A stretch of DNA of 64,000 bases. Source: Variovorax paradoxus (lineage in GTDB: Bacteria > Pseudomonadota > Gammaproteobacteria > Burkholderiales > Burkholderiaceae_C). Under the pieces are notes generated by a model. The model did no database searches. It was given only the letters and a program-made list of their open reading frames with translations, and was not told the DNA's origin. Position 1 is the first letter of the stretch. The number at the start of each line of letters is the position of its first letter. The position numbers were made by a program, and so were the translations under genes. Below are positions 28,624-38,283 of the stretch, in pieces. The stretch covers positions 3,658,001 to 3,722,000 of the forward strand of contig CP063166.1 in NCBI GenBank assembly GCA_016806145.1, read 5' to 3'.

Positions 28624-29793
28624 TCAGCGCCGCGAGCCCAAGAGCTCGCGCGCCACCACCCAGCGGTGCACCTCGCTGGGTCCTTCGTAGATGCGCATCA
28701 GCCGGGTCTCGTTGGCCATCTGCTGCAGCGGCATTTCCTTGGTCATGCCCATGGCGCCGAAGACCTGCATCGCCATGTCGATCACCTCCCAGGCCATCTC
28801 GGTGGCGTAGACCTTGATCATCGAGACCTGCGAGCGCGCCTCCTCGCCGCGGTCGATGCGCGCGGCGACCTCGTAGGTCATGAGGCGGCAGGCGTGGATG
28901 CGGGTGGCGGCATCGGCCACGCCCCACTGCACGCTCTGGCGGTCGGACAACAGCGCGCCGAAGGTCTTCCGCATCGGCGCGTACTCGCAGACCATGTCGA
29001 GCGCGCGCTGGGCGCGGCCGATGCACCAAGCGGCCATCTGCACGCGCCGGCTCGACAGCCGCGCCTGCATCGGCGCGAAGCCCTGCCCTTCCTGGCCCAG
29101 CAGCTGGCCGGCGCCGACGCGGCAGTCCTGCAGCACCACCTCGTAGGTCGACACGCCGCCGAGCATCGGGATGCGGCGCTCGACGATGAAGCCCGGCGTG
29201 TCCTTGTCGACGATGAAGGCCGAGATGCCGCCGCGCGAACCGAGCGCCTTGTCGGTCACGGCCATCACGATGGTCCAGTCGGCGCGCGCGGCACGGCTGA
29301 TCCAGATCTTGCGGCCGTTGAGCACCCAGTTGCCCTGCGCGTCGCGCTCGGCGCGCGTGCCCATCGCCGACGGATCGGCGCCCGCGCCGGGTTCGGAGAT
29401 CGCGATCGCCGAGACCGTCTCGCCGCGCGCATAGGGCGCGAGGTAGCGCTCGGTCTGCGCCGCGTCGGCCGTCTTCAGCAGCATGCGCAGGTTCGGCGAA
29501 TCGGGCGGCAGGTCGTAGGGCACGATGGTCTTGCCGAGTTCCTCGTTGACGCCGACCATCGCCGTCACCGGCAGGTCGGAGCCGCCGAGTTCGGCCGGCG
29601 CATCGAGCCCCCAGAGCCCGAGCTCGCGCGAGAGCGCGTCGAGCCGCTCGTGCTCCTCGGGCATCAGCATCAGCTGCCCGCCCTCGGCTTCGCGCCTCAG
29701 CACCGCCGGCTCCAGCGGCAGCAGTTCGTCGCGCACGAAGCGCGCGACCAGGTCCTTGAGCATGCGGTGCTCGTCGTCAAGTTCGAAGTTCAT
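28624..29793 (-). CDS. Acyl-CoA dehydrogenase
   Basis: 389-aa FAD enzyme with the normal three-domain layout. The FAD/substrate loop ISEPGAGADPSAMGT occurs at about residue 135, with WISRAARADW after it. RKTFGALLSDRQSVQW lies in the middle, and the C-terminal GAMGMTKEMPLQQ...MRIYEGPSEVHRWVVAREL has the catalytic Glu in YEG. It is the closest of the three dehydrogenases here to a complete single-subunit enzyme. The gene is between the CoA-transferase and Bug genes on the same strand. The acyl substrate is unknown. Confidence 0.92.
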   Translation of the reverse strand: MNFELDDEHRMLKDLVARFVRDELLPLEPAVLRREAEGGQLMLMPEEHERLDALSRELGLWGLDAPAELGGSDLPVTAMVGVNEELGKTIVPYDLPPDSPNLRMLLKTADAAQTERYLAPYARGETVSAIAISEPGAGADPSAMGTRAERDAQGNWVLNGRKIWISRAARADWTIVMAVTDKALGSRGGISAFIVDKDTPGFIVERRIPMLGGVSTYEVVLQDCRVGAGQLLGQEGQGFAPMQARLSSRRVQMAAWCIGRAQRALDMVCEYAPMRKTFGALLSDRQSVQWGVADAATRIHACRLMTYEVAARIDRGEEARSQVSMIKVYATEMAWEVIDMAMQVFGAMGMTKEMPLQQMANETRLMRIYEGPSEVHRWVVARELLGSRR

Positions 29794-29803
29794 GCCCCGC
29801 CCC

Positions 29804-31021
<1,218 letters not shown>

Positions 31022-31041
31022 AGAGAAGAAAGAAGAGGAAA

Positions 31042-32235
31042 TCAGTTGGGCAGGCCCACGAGATGCCGCGCCATCACCACGCGCTGGATCTGGCCGGTGC
31101 CCTCGACGATGTCGAGCGCCTTCACGTCGCGGAACAGCTTCTCGATCAGGTGGTCGCCGCGCCCGCCCGCCAGGCCCAGCACCTCCATCGCGAAGCTCGT
31201 GGCCTCGAAGGCGGCCGGCGGCGCGAGCGCCTTCGAGGCCGAGGCCTCGAGCATGTTGGGCTGGCGCCGGTCGGCCAGCCAGGCGGCGCGCAGCGCCATC
31301 AGCAGCGCGGCCTTGAGCTTGCGGCGCGAGCGCTCGAGCCGGTCGCGCAGCCGCAGGTCGGAGGCCAGGCCCTGGGCCTGCATGAAGGCCGCGGCCTCGT
31401 CGAGCGCTGCGCGGCCGATGCCCACCGCCATGCCGGCGATGGCCGGACGGCCCGCGTTGAAGGTGTTCATCGCGCCCTTGAAGCCGCCCGAGCGCTGCTC
31501 GTAATACGCCTCGCCGCCGAGCAAATTGGCCGCGGGCACGCGGCAGCCCGAGAGGAAGAAGGAGGTCGACTCGTAGGCCTTCAGGCCCATCTTCTTCTCG
31601 ATGCGGAAGTCGCCGAAACCCGGCGTGCCGCGCTCGACCACGAAGGCGCGGTGGCCCGCGCGGCCCAGCGCCGGATCGATGGTGGCGAACACCACAGTCC
31701 ATTCGGCGCGGCCCGAGTTGCCCGAGAAGGACTTGGCGCCGTCGAGCACCCAGTGGTCGCCGTCGCGCCGCGCGCGGGTCTTGATGTTGGCCACGTCGGA
31801 ACCGCCCGAGGGCTCGGTCATCGCGAAGGCGCCCCAGATCGGGCGCTGCGGATTCACGAAGGGCGAGAGAAAGCGCTGCTTCTGCTCGGGCGTGCCCATC
31901 GAGAGGATCGGCGGTTCGCCCAGGCCCGGGCCCGGCAGCGCGACGCCGATGCCGCGGTCCCAGTAGGCGCCCTCCTCGGCCAGCAGCACCTGGGCCACGG
32001 CCGAGCCGGCCTTGTTGGGCGCGGGCGCATCGGTGCCGTCGGGCGTCGCGCCGGCCGCGCGCCAGCGCGTGCGGCCGAAGCCCTCGGCCAGCATGCGCAC
32101 GAAGAAGGGGTCGTCCACCGGCAGCGGCGCGCCCGCGCGGTCGGCGCGCCAGCCCGCGGGCCGCATCTCGTCGCGCCCGAGGCGGCGCAGGGTCTGCAGG
32201 CGGGACTGGTCGTCCGCGCTGATCGAAAAATCCAT
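31042..32235 (-). CDS. Acyl-CoA dehydrogenase family protein with catalytic Glu
   Basis: 397-aa acyl-CoA dehydrogenase. FAMTEPSGGSDVANIKT forms the FAD loop and SGNSGRAEWTVV follows. The C-terminal DIVEGTGQIQRVVMARHLVG provides the catalytic Glu. The N-terminal region (RAAGATPDGTDAPAPNKAG) is somewhat divergent, as in enzymes for bulky acyl-CoAs. Its ATG is 1 nt beyond the stop of the next acyl-CoA dehydrogenase upstream, which lacks this Glu. The two may form one heteromeric enzyme. Confidence 0.9.
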   Translation of the reverse strand: MDFSISADDQSRLQTLRRLGRDEMRPAGWRADRAGAPLPVDDPFFVRMLAEGFGRTRWRAAGATPDGTDAPAPNKAGSAVAQVLLAEEGAYWDRGIGVALPGPGLGEPPILSMGTPEQKQRFLSPFVNPQRPIWGAFAMTEPSGGSDVANIKTRARRDGDHWVLDGAKSFSGNSGRAEWTVVFATIDPALGRAGHRAFVVERGTPGFGDFRIEKKMGLKAYESTSFFLSGCRVPAANLLGGEAYYEQRSGGFKGAMNTFNAGRPAIAGMAVGIGRAALDEAAAFMQAQGLASDLRLRDRLERSRRKLKAALLMALRAAWLADRRQPNMLEASASKALAPPAAFEATSFAMEVLGLAGGRGDHLIEKLFRDVKALDIVEGTGQIQRVVMARHLVGLPN

Positions 32236-32236
32236 C

Positions 32237-33331
32237 TCAGGCTCCCTGGGTCGTTGCGTCGGTGGTGGCAAGAAAGTCGATCGGCGCGGCGATCGCGGCC
32301 GGCAACGCGTCGTCGCGCGCGGCATCGGCGCCGCCGAGCAGCAGGCCCAGCGCGCGCAGCTCGCGCAGCTGCTTCTCCACCGGGTAGTCGCGCATGAAGC
32401 CCGCGCCGCCGAGGATCTGCACCGCGTTGGCGCCGATGAAGACCCCGTTCTCGATCGCCTCGATCAGCGCCGTGGCCGCGGCCTCGCGCGCGGGCCGGCC
32501 GGCATCGAGCCGCCAGGCGGCCTCGTGCAGCAACTGGCGCGCGGCATCGACCGCGCTGTGCATGTCGACGATCAGGAAGGCCAGTGCCTGGTGGTGCGCG
32601 ATCGGCTTGCCGAAGGCGACACGCTCGAGCGCGTAGCGGCGCGAATAGTCGGCCGCCGCATGCATCTGGCCGACCAGCAGCGCCGCGAGCTGCACGCGCG
32701 CATGGGCCAGCGCGAGCGCGGCGGCCGCGGGGTCGGTCCACGCGGCCTCGACCGGCGCGCGGTCCACGCGCAGCTCGCTCGCGCCCGCGGCGCGCAGTCC
32801 GGCGCCGGCCACTTCGGTGAGCACGATGCCCTGCGTGACCAGGCGCAGCCCGTCGCGGCTCAGCACCGCGAGCAGGTCGATGCGGTCGGTCGGCAGCCAG
32901 GCCGCATGACCGCTCAGCGCATCGCCATCGCTCGCCCATCGGCCGCGCGCATCGAACACCAGCGCCGCGCGCGCATCGGGCCGCGCCAGCAGCGGCTGCA
33001 GATGGCGCTGCAATGCCGCCTCGCCGCCGAAGGCCCGCAGCGCCTGCGCGACCGCGCCGATCGGCTGCAGCGCCAGCGCCGCGCCGGGGCAGCCGGCCGC
33101 GAGCCGCTCGGTCACCAGCACCCGCGCGAGCGCGCCGAGGCCGGCACCGCCCGCGGACTCGGGCCAGTCGATGCGGTCGAAACCGATCTGGGCCGCCTCG
33201 CGCCGCAGGGCCTCGGGCAGCGCGCGCTGCGCCTCGAAGGCGCGCTGCGAGGGCAGCAGTTGCTGCTCGGAAAAGCGCTGGGCCGTCTCGGCCCCCAGCG
33301 CGAGTTCTTCATCGAGTGCGAAATCGATCAT
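32237..33331 (-). CDS. Acyl-CoA dehydrogenase-like protein lacking the catalytic Glu
   Basis: 364-aa protein of the acyl-CoA dehydrogenase fold. Recognisable parts are the N-terminal helical domain (MIDFALDEELALGAETAQRF), IGFDRIDWPESAGGAGLG, RYALERVAFGKPIAHHQALAF and GGAGFMRDYPVEKQLRELRALGLLLGG. The usual EPxGGSD FAD loop is not recognisable, and the C-terminal position that carries EGT/EGP in active enzymes reads LLLGG. In known heterotetrameric acyl-CoA dehydrogenases one subunit is degenerate like this. The adjacent gene, 1 nt away, supplies an intact Glu. Confidence 0.88.
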   Translation of the reverse strand: MIDFALDEELALGAETAQRFSEQQLLPSQRAFEAQRALPEALRREAAQIGFDRIDWPESAGGAGLGALARVLVTERLAAGCPGAALALQPIGAVAQALRAFGGEAALQRHLQPLLARPDARAALVFDARGRWASDGDALSGHAAWLPTDRIDLLAVLSRDGLRLVTQGIVLTEVAGAGLRAAGASELRVDRAPVEAAWTDPAAAALALAHARVQLAALLVGQMHAAADYSRRYALERVAFGKPIAHHQALAFLIVDMHSAVDAARQLLHEAAWRLDAGRPAREAAATALIEAIENGVFIGANAVQILGGAGFMRDYPVEKQLRELRALGLLLGGADAARDDALPAAIAAPIDFLATTDATTQGA

Positions 33332-33349
33332 GGCGTGCTCCGGCGCGGC

Positions 33350-34132
33350 TCAGTGGCGTCCGAAGACGGGATCGCGGCGCTGCGCCATCGCGGCCACGCC
33401 CTCGCGGAAGTCCTGGGTCTGGAAGTGCTGGCGCTGCTCGCCGGCCTCGCGCTCGACCGCGGCGCGCACCGCCTCGACCAGCCCGGCGCGCAGGCTGGCG
33501 CGGGTCGACTCGACCGCGATCGGCGCCGAGATCGCGATCTCCCCGGCCAATGCCTGGGCGCGCGCGCGCACCTGGTCCTGCGACGCCAGCTCGTCGACCA
33601 GGCCGATGCGCAGTGCCTCGGCGCCGTCGATGCGGCGGCCGGTGTAGAGCAGCAGCGCGGCCTGCTGCGCGCCGACCAGGCGCGGCAGCGTGTGGCTCAG
33701 CGCGAAGCCCGGATGGAAGCCCAGGCGCGCGAAGTTGGCGCTGAAGCGCGCCTCGGCGCAGGCGACGCGGAAATCGGCCACCAGCGCGAGCCCGAGCCCG
33801 CCGCCCACGGCCGGCCCGTGCACCGCCGCGATCACCGGCTTGGTCACGGCGAACAGCCGGATCGCCTGCCGGTAGAGCTCGCCCGGGTCGCGCCGCTCGC
33901 CGGCGGCGGGCGTGGGCGACGAGAAATCGGCGCCCGCGCAGAAGGAGCGCCCCTGCGCCGCCAGCACGATGGCGCGGCATGCCGGGTCGGCCTGCAGCGA
34001 TTCGAAGGCCTCGGCCAGCGCCGAGATCAGCGCGAGGTCGAAGAAGTTGTGGGGGGGCCGGCACATCTCCACCGTGGCCGTGTGGCCGGCGCGGTGGATC
34101 GAGAGGTCGGAAGGATTCGCTGCGGTGCTCAT
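33350..34132 (-). CDS. Crotonase/enoyl-CoA hydratase-fold protein without the hydratase Glu pair
   Basis: 260-aa crotonase-superfamily protein, first gene of the minus-strand cluster. The oxyanion-hole segments are present (GRSFCAGADFSS and GPAVGGGLGLAL). Against the classical hydratase sequence GGGCELA...GQPEI, this protein reads GGGLGLA...SANFA, so both catalytic glutamates are replaced (by Gly and Phe). It is therefore unlikely to be a simple enoyl-CoA hydratase; an isomerase, hydrolase, lyase or other crotonase chemistry is possible. It diverges from a Bug-protein gene. Confidence 0.88.
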   Translation of the reverse strand: MSTAANPSDLSIHRAGHTATVEMCRPPHNFFDLALISALAEAFESLQADPACRAIVLAAQGRSFCAGADFSSPTPAAGERRDPGELYRQAIRLFAVTKPVIAAVHGPAVGGGLGLALVADFRVACAEARFSANFARLGFHPGFALSHTLPRLVGAQQAALLLYTGRRIDGAEALRIGLVDELASQDQVRARAQALAGEIAISAPIAVESTRASLRAGLVEAVRAAVEREAGEQRQHFQTQDFREGVAAMAQRRDPVFGRH

Positions 34133-34274
34133 GGGACTCCTGTCGGCTGTTCTTTTTCAACGATATAACAGATACATGTTTTTTAAAAGCACATATGTAT
34201 TATTATTTGGCCAGCCCGAAGCCCGGGCAGGTCGGCGAACGACCGGTTCAGTCACGAACTCAGGAGCAAAAAAG
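34133..34274. promoter_or_regulatory. AT-rich divergent promoter region with inverted repeats
   Basis: This 142-nt gap is strikingly AT-rich against its surroundings and separates the leftward acyl-CoA cluster from the rightward Bug-Ldh pair. It contains a TATAAC -10-like element at 34164-34169, ATACAT (34172-34177) mirrored by ATGTAT (34195-34200), and the 8-bp palindrome ACATATGT (34191-34198). It is a likely binding place for the cluster's IclR regulator, by inference. Confidence 0.55.
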
Positions 34275-35249
34275 ATGGAGACAAGCAGGCGCCGGCTGTT
34301 GCTGGCATTGGCGGGAACGGCGGGCGCGGCGGTGGCGGGACCGGCCTTCGCGCAGGGCACGGCCTTCCCGACGCGGCCGATCAAGATCGTGGTGCCGTTC
34401 ACGCCGGGCAGCGGCTCCGACAACTCGGCGCGCTACTTCGGCGACCAGCTCGCCACGCAGCTCGGCCAGGCGGTAGTGGTCGAGAACAAGCCGGGCGCCA
34501 ACGGCATCATCGCGCTGCAGCAGGTGAAGAACGCGCCGGCCGACGGCTACATGCTGCTGCTGGCGAGCAACTCGCCGATGGCCGTGAACCCGCTGACCAT
34601 CAAGGACCTGGGCTACGACTCGGTGAAGGACTACAAGCCGGTGTCGGGCCTGACGCGCGGCATGAACGTGGTGGTGGTCTCGAACGACTCGCCGTTCGCG
34701 AGCATCGAGGCGCTGCTGGCCGCCAGCAAGAGCAAGTCGCTCACCGTCGGCACCTACTCCGCGGGCTACCAGCTCGCGGCCGCCTGGCTCGCCAACGTGG
34801 CCGGCGGCGACTTCACCAACGTGCCCTACAAGGGGCAGGCGCCGATCATGACCGACGTGATCGGCAACCAGCTCGACTTCGCGCTGGTCGACCTCGGCGG
34901 CGCGATGCCGCTGATCAAGGGCGGCAAGCTGCGCCCGCTCGCGGTCTCGGGCGAGGCGCGCAACCCCGACCTGCCGAGCGTGCCGACGATCCGCGAGAAG
35001 GGCTTCAACGAGTACGTGCAGTACAGCTGGGTGTCGTTCTACGTGCGCTCGCAGACGCCCGACGACGTCACCGCGAAACTCGCCGAGGCGCTGCAGAAGA
35101 CGCTCGCCACCGAGGACGCGCGCGCCTTCGTGCGCAAGTCGGGCGCCGAGCTCATGCCCTACCCGCCCGAGAAGATGCAGCGCTTCCACCTCGAGGAGAT
35201 CGCGCGCTTCCGCAAGATCGCGGCCATCGCCAACATCAAGCCCGAGTGA
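34275..35249 (+). CDS. Bug-family tripartite tricarboxylate transporter substrate-binding protein
   Basis: 324-aa periplasmic solute receptor. It has a twin-arginine-like signal (SRRRLLLALAGTAGAAVAG, cut near FAQ-G), then IKIVVPFTPGSGSDNSAR, VENKPGANGIIALQQ, the NVPYKGQAPIMTDVIGNQLDFALVDLGGAMP core and an FVRKSGAEL end. A CAGGAG ribosome site precedes ATG 34275. It runs opposite to the acyl-CoA cluster and just before the Ldh-type gene. The cluster thus has two Bug receptors, one at each end. Confidence 0.92.
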   Translation: METSRRRLLLALAGTAGAAVAGPAFAQGTAFPTRPIKIVVPFTPGSGSDNSARYFGDQLATQLGQAVVVENKPGANGIIALQQVKNAPADGYMLLLASNSPMAVNPLTIKDLGYDSVKDYKPVSGLTRGMNVVVVSNDSPFASIEALLAASKSKSLTVGTYSAGYQLAAAWLANVAGGDFTNVPYKGQAPIMTDVIGNQLDFALVDLGGAMPLIKGGKLRPLAVSGEARNPDLPSVPTIREKGFNEYVQYSWVSFYVRSQTPDDVTAKLAEALQKTLATEDARAFVRKSGAELMPYPPEKMQRFHLEEIARFRKIAAIANIKPE

Positions 35250-35263
35250 CCCAGAATGGCGGC

Positions 35264-36343
35264 ATGAACCAAGCCGTCCCCTCGCCCGAAGTCCCCCTCT
35301 ACAACGCGCCGGCGCTGGTCGCCTATGCCGATGCCCTGCTGCAGAAGTGCGGCCTCGCCGCGCCGATGGCCGCGAGCGTGGCGCGCACGCTGGTCGAGGG
35401 CGACCTGCTGGGCCACGACACCCACGGCCTCGCGCTGCTCGCGGGCTATGCGAAGGAACTCGAGGCGGGCGGCATGGCGCGCGAGGGCGTGCCCGAGGTG
35501 CTGTCGGACCGCCCCGCCGCCGTGCTGTGGGACGGCCGGCGCCTGCCCGGCCCCTGGCTCATGGAACAGGGCCTCGACCTGCTGGTCCCGCGCGCCCGCG
35601 AACTCGGCACCGCCTCGCTGGTGATCCGCCGCAGCCACCACATCGCCTGCCTCGCGGTCTACATGCTGCGCGCGCTGCGGGAGGACATGCTGATGCTGCT
35701 GGCCTGCTCCGACCCCAACACCGCGAGCGTCGCGCCCTTCGGCGGCACGCAGGCGGTGTTCACGCCCAACCCGCTGGCGCTGGGCTTCGGGCTCTCGCAG
35801 GGCGGCGTGATGGTCGACATCTCGGCCTCGATCACCACCAACGGCATGAGCAACCGCAAGCGCGCGGCCGGCGAGACCTTCGCCGAGCAGTGGCTGATCG
35901 ATGCGCGGGGCCGGCCCTCGAACGATCCGCAGGTGCTGTTCGACAGCCCGCCCGGCACCTTGCTGCCGGTGGGCGGCCTGAGCCATGGCCACAAGGGCTA
36001 CGGCATGGCGCTGCTGGTCGAGGCGCTGACCGGCGGCCTCGCCGGCCATGGCCGCGCCGACCCGCCCGAGGGCTGGGGCGCGACGGTGCACGTCACGCTG
36101 CACGACCTGCATGCCTTCGGCGGCAAGGCGGCCTTCCTGCGGCAAATGGACGAGGTCGCCGAACGTTGTCGCGGCAATGCGCCCATCGATCCGGCGAAGC
36201 CGGTGCGGCTGCCGGGCGAAGGCGGGTTGAAGCGTCGGGAGGCGCAATCGAGGGACGGGGTGCGGCTGCACCCGTCGATCGCGCGTTCGCTCCAGGAAGT
36301 GGAGCAGCGGCACGGCCTGCGGCTGGCGCAGGCGCTGGCCTGA
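35264..36343 (+). CDS. Ldh-family NAD(P)-dependent 2-oxoacid dehydrogenase
   Basis: 359-aa member of the type-2 malate/L-lactate dehydrogenase family (YlbC/ComC/AllD-like), which interconverts 2-hydroxy and 2-oxo acids. Family features are the GHDTHGLALLAGYAKELE segment with the conserved His, SHHIACLAVYMLRAL, ITTNGMSNRKRAAGE and SHGHKGYGMALLVEALTGGLAGHG. An in-frame GTG at 35246 overlapping the Bug stop is an alternative start; ATG 35264 is preferred. Contiguity with the Bug gene suggests uptake and oxidation of one hydroxy- or oxo-acid. Confidence 0.87.
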   Translation: MNQAVPSPEVPLYNAPALVAYADALLQKCGLAAPMAASVARTLVEGDLLGHDTHGLALLAGYAKELEAGGMAREGVPEVLSDRPAAVLWDGRRLPGPWLMEQGLDLLVPRARELGTASLVIRRSHHIACLAVYMLRALREDMLMLLACSDPNTASVAPFGGTQAVFTPNPLALGFGLSQGGVMVDISASITTNGMSNRKRAAGETFAEQWLIDARGRPSNDPQVLFDSPPGTLLPVGGLSHGHKGYGMALLVEALTGGLAGHGRADPPEGWGATVHVTLHDLHAFGGKAAFLRQMDEVAERCRGNAPIDPAKPVRLPGEGGLKRREAQSRDGVRLHPSIARSLQEVEQRHGLRLAQALA

Positions 36344-36679
36344 TCAGTTGTCTTGGTCGTCGCCGTCCTCGTCGGACGGAGCGGCCTCGCCCGCGGGCCG
36401 CGGCTTGCGCGTCGCGGGCCGCGCGAGGATCTCGAGGTAGAACTGCTTGCCGCCCTCGGCCACCACGTGGTCGATGCTGGCGGTGATGGCCGACAGGTGG
36501 ATCGTCTCGGCGTTGTCGGCGGCGGTGCCGAAGCGGCAATCGAAGTCCCAGAAATCGGCGCCGGCCGGCAGTGCATGGCCGCGCTCGCGCTTGATGTACT
36601 TGCGGATTTCGTGCTTGGTGGCTTCGAGGTGGCGGTCGGGGTGCTTGCCCTCGACCTGAAGCTGGAAGGTTTTTCTCAT
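36344..36679 (-). CDS. DUF6172-type small conserved protein
   Basis: 111-aa protein of unknown function. It opens MRKTFQLQVEGKHPDRHLEATKHEIRKY and continues GADFWDFDCRFG, a pattern I recall from the uncharacterised DUF6172 family. The C-terminus is acidic and disordered (GEAAPSDEDGDDQDN). No signal peptide or membrane segment. It converges with the Ldh gene, its stop directly following that gene, and diverges from the 75-aa gene at 36752. Confidence 0.7.
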   Translation of the reverse strand: MRKTFQLQVEGKHPDRHLEATKHEIRKYIKRERGHALPAGADFWDFDCRFGTAADNAETIHLSAITASIDHVVAEGGKQFYLEILARPATRKPRPAGEAAPSDEDGDDQDN

Positions 36680-36751
36680 GGGTGATGGTAACCAATGCCC
36701 CGCCGTGCCACTGTGTACAGTCGGCGGCTCAACGGAAAGCAGGTGAAAGAC

Positions 36752-36979
36752 ATGGCGCGCGCGAACGACTGGGCAAGCAAGGTGATGGCATTGATCAACG
36801 GCGGCAATCCCGCCGCGGCCATCGCACAGATCAAGGTCGCGCCCTCGGTCAAGGACCTGAAGGCGCTGCAGACCATCATGACGCTCTCGAAGATGAAAGG
36901 CCGCTATCCGAACGTGGATGCGGCCATCGCGGACAACCTGGCGCTGCTCGCGGCGCCCCGGCTGCACCGCTCGCCCTGA
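36752..36979 (+). CDS. Small conserved-looking protein, unknown function
   Basis: 75-aa protein from ATG 36752 (MARANDWASKVMALINGG), with GGTGAAAG as ribosome site; an in-frame ATG at 36695 gives 94 aa without family-like sequence. The body is a predicted helical hairpin (NPAAAIAQIKVAPSVKDLKALQTIM). I do not recognise a family. It converges with the aminotransferase gene. Confidence 0.6.
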   Translation: MARANDWASKVMALINGGNPAAAIAQIKVAPSVKDLKALQTIMTLSKMKGRYPNVDAAIADNLALLAAPRLHRSP

Positions 36980-36988
36980 CAGCCGGCT

Positions 36989-38176
36989 TTACAGCGCCTG
37001 GCCGAGGCGCTTGACGCCCTCTTCGATCTTCGCCACGTCGGCGGTCGCGAAGCTCAGGCGCAGGGTCGCCACGTCGGGGTTCTCGGCATAGAACGGCGCG
37101 CCGGGCACGAAGGCAACCAGCTTCTCGATCGCACGCTTGGCGAGTTCGTTGGCATTGGCCAGCTTGCCGTTGGCGCCCGTGAGGCGGGCCCAGAAGAACA
37201 GGCCGCCGTTGGGCTGGGTGAAGCTCACCGCGTCGCCGAGCTCGCGCTGCAGCGCCTGGCCCATGGCCTTGGCGCGCTGGCCGTAGACCTCGCGCACATG
37301 CGCCAGCGTGGCCGGCATGCGGCCGCTCTTGAGGTACTGGGCCGCAGTGGCCTGCGAGAAGGTGCTGGTGTGGGCGTCGCTGAACTGCTTGCACATGGTG
37401 GCCTTGGCCAGCAGCTCGGCCGGGGCGATCATCCAGCCGATGCGCAGGCCCGGGCTCAGCACCTTGCTGAGGCTGCCGCAGTGCGCGAGCAGTTCGCGGC
37501 TGCCGGGCACGTCCTTGCTCAGCGCCATGATCGAGGGCGGCGGCGCCTCGCCGAAGTACAGATCGCCATAGGGATCGTCCTCGACGATCAAGGTCTGGTA
37601 CTTGACGGCCAGCTCGAGCACCTTCTTGCGGCGTTCCAGGCTCAGCATCGCGCCGCTGGGGTTGCCGAAGGTGGGGATCAGGTAGACGAACTTGGGGTTG
37701 TGCTCGGCGATCAGCTTCTCGAGTTCGTCGGTCTTCACGCCGTTGGCGTCGATCGGCGCGCTGATGAGCTGGGCGCCGTAGAGGCGGAAGCACTGGATGG
37801 TGGCCAGGAAGGTCGGGCCCTCGACGATCACCTTGTCGCCGGGCGAGATCATGGTCTTGCCCAGCAGGTCGAGCGCCTGCTGGCTGCCGGTGGTGACGAT
37901 CAGGCCGCTGGGATCGACCTCGACGCCCTTGGTCTTCATGAAGGCGCTGAGCTGCGCGCGCAGCGGCTCGTAGCCTTCGGTGGCGCCGTACTGCAGCGCG
38001 CCACCGGCCTCCTCGGCCAGCACCTTCTGGCTCGCCTCCTTGAGGCCCTCGACGTCGAACATCGCGCTGTCGGGGAAGCCGCCCGCGAAGCTGATGATGC
38101 CGGGCTTGCCCAGCAGCTTGAAGAGTTCGCGGATGGCGGAGGTTTCGACGTTGTCGAGGCGGGAGGCGAATTGCAT
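36989..38176 (-). CDS. PLP-dependent aminotransferase (class I/II, 2-aminoadipate type)
   Basis: 395-aa fold-type I aminotransferase. It has the substrate-binding IISFAGGFPDSAMF near residue 30, GSQQALDLLGK, VYLIPTFGNPSGAML, DDPYGDLYF and the PLP-lysine region GSLSKVLSPGLRIGWM. Its length and motifs place it with LysN/ArATase-like 2-aminoadipate, aromatic or valine aminotransferases; the donor is not determined. ATG 38176 (MQFASRLD) is preferred over 38188. It diverges from nth. Confidence 0.9.
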   Translation of the reverse strand: MQFASRLDNVETSAIRELFKLLGKPGIISFAGGFPDSAMFDVEGLKEASQKVLAEEAGGALQYGATEGYEPLRAQLSAFMKTKGVEVDPSGLIVTTGSQQALDLLGKTMISPGDKVIVEGPTFLATIQCFRLYGAQLISAPIDANGVKTDELEKLIAEHNPKFVYLIPTFGNPSGAMLSLERRKKVLELAVKYQTLIVEDDPYGDLYFGEAPPPSIMALSKDVPGSRELLAHCGSLSKVLSPGLRIGWMIAPAELLAKATMCKQFSDAHTSTFSQATAAQYLKSGRMPATLAHVREVYGQRAKAMGQALQRELGDAVSFTQPNGGLFFWARLTGANGKLANANELAKRAIEKLVAFVPGAPFYAENPDVATLRLSFATADVAKIEEGVKRLGQAL

Positions 38177-38283
38177 GGTCAGTCTCACTTTCTGGCCGCC
38201 ATTGTGGCGAAAGCCGCGGGAAATTAAGTTGCGTAGGTCATTCCCGTTTCAGCGATATATTGCGCCTGCCTTTGTCCCGCCCC

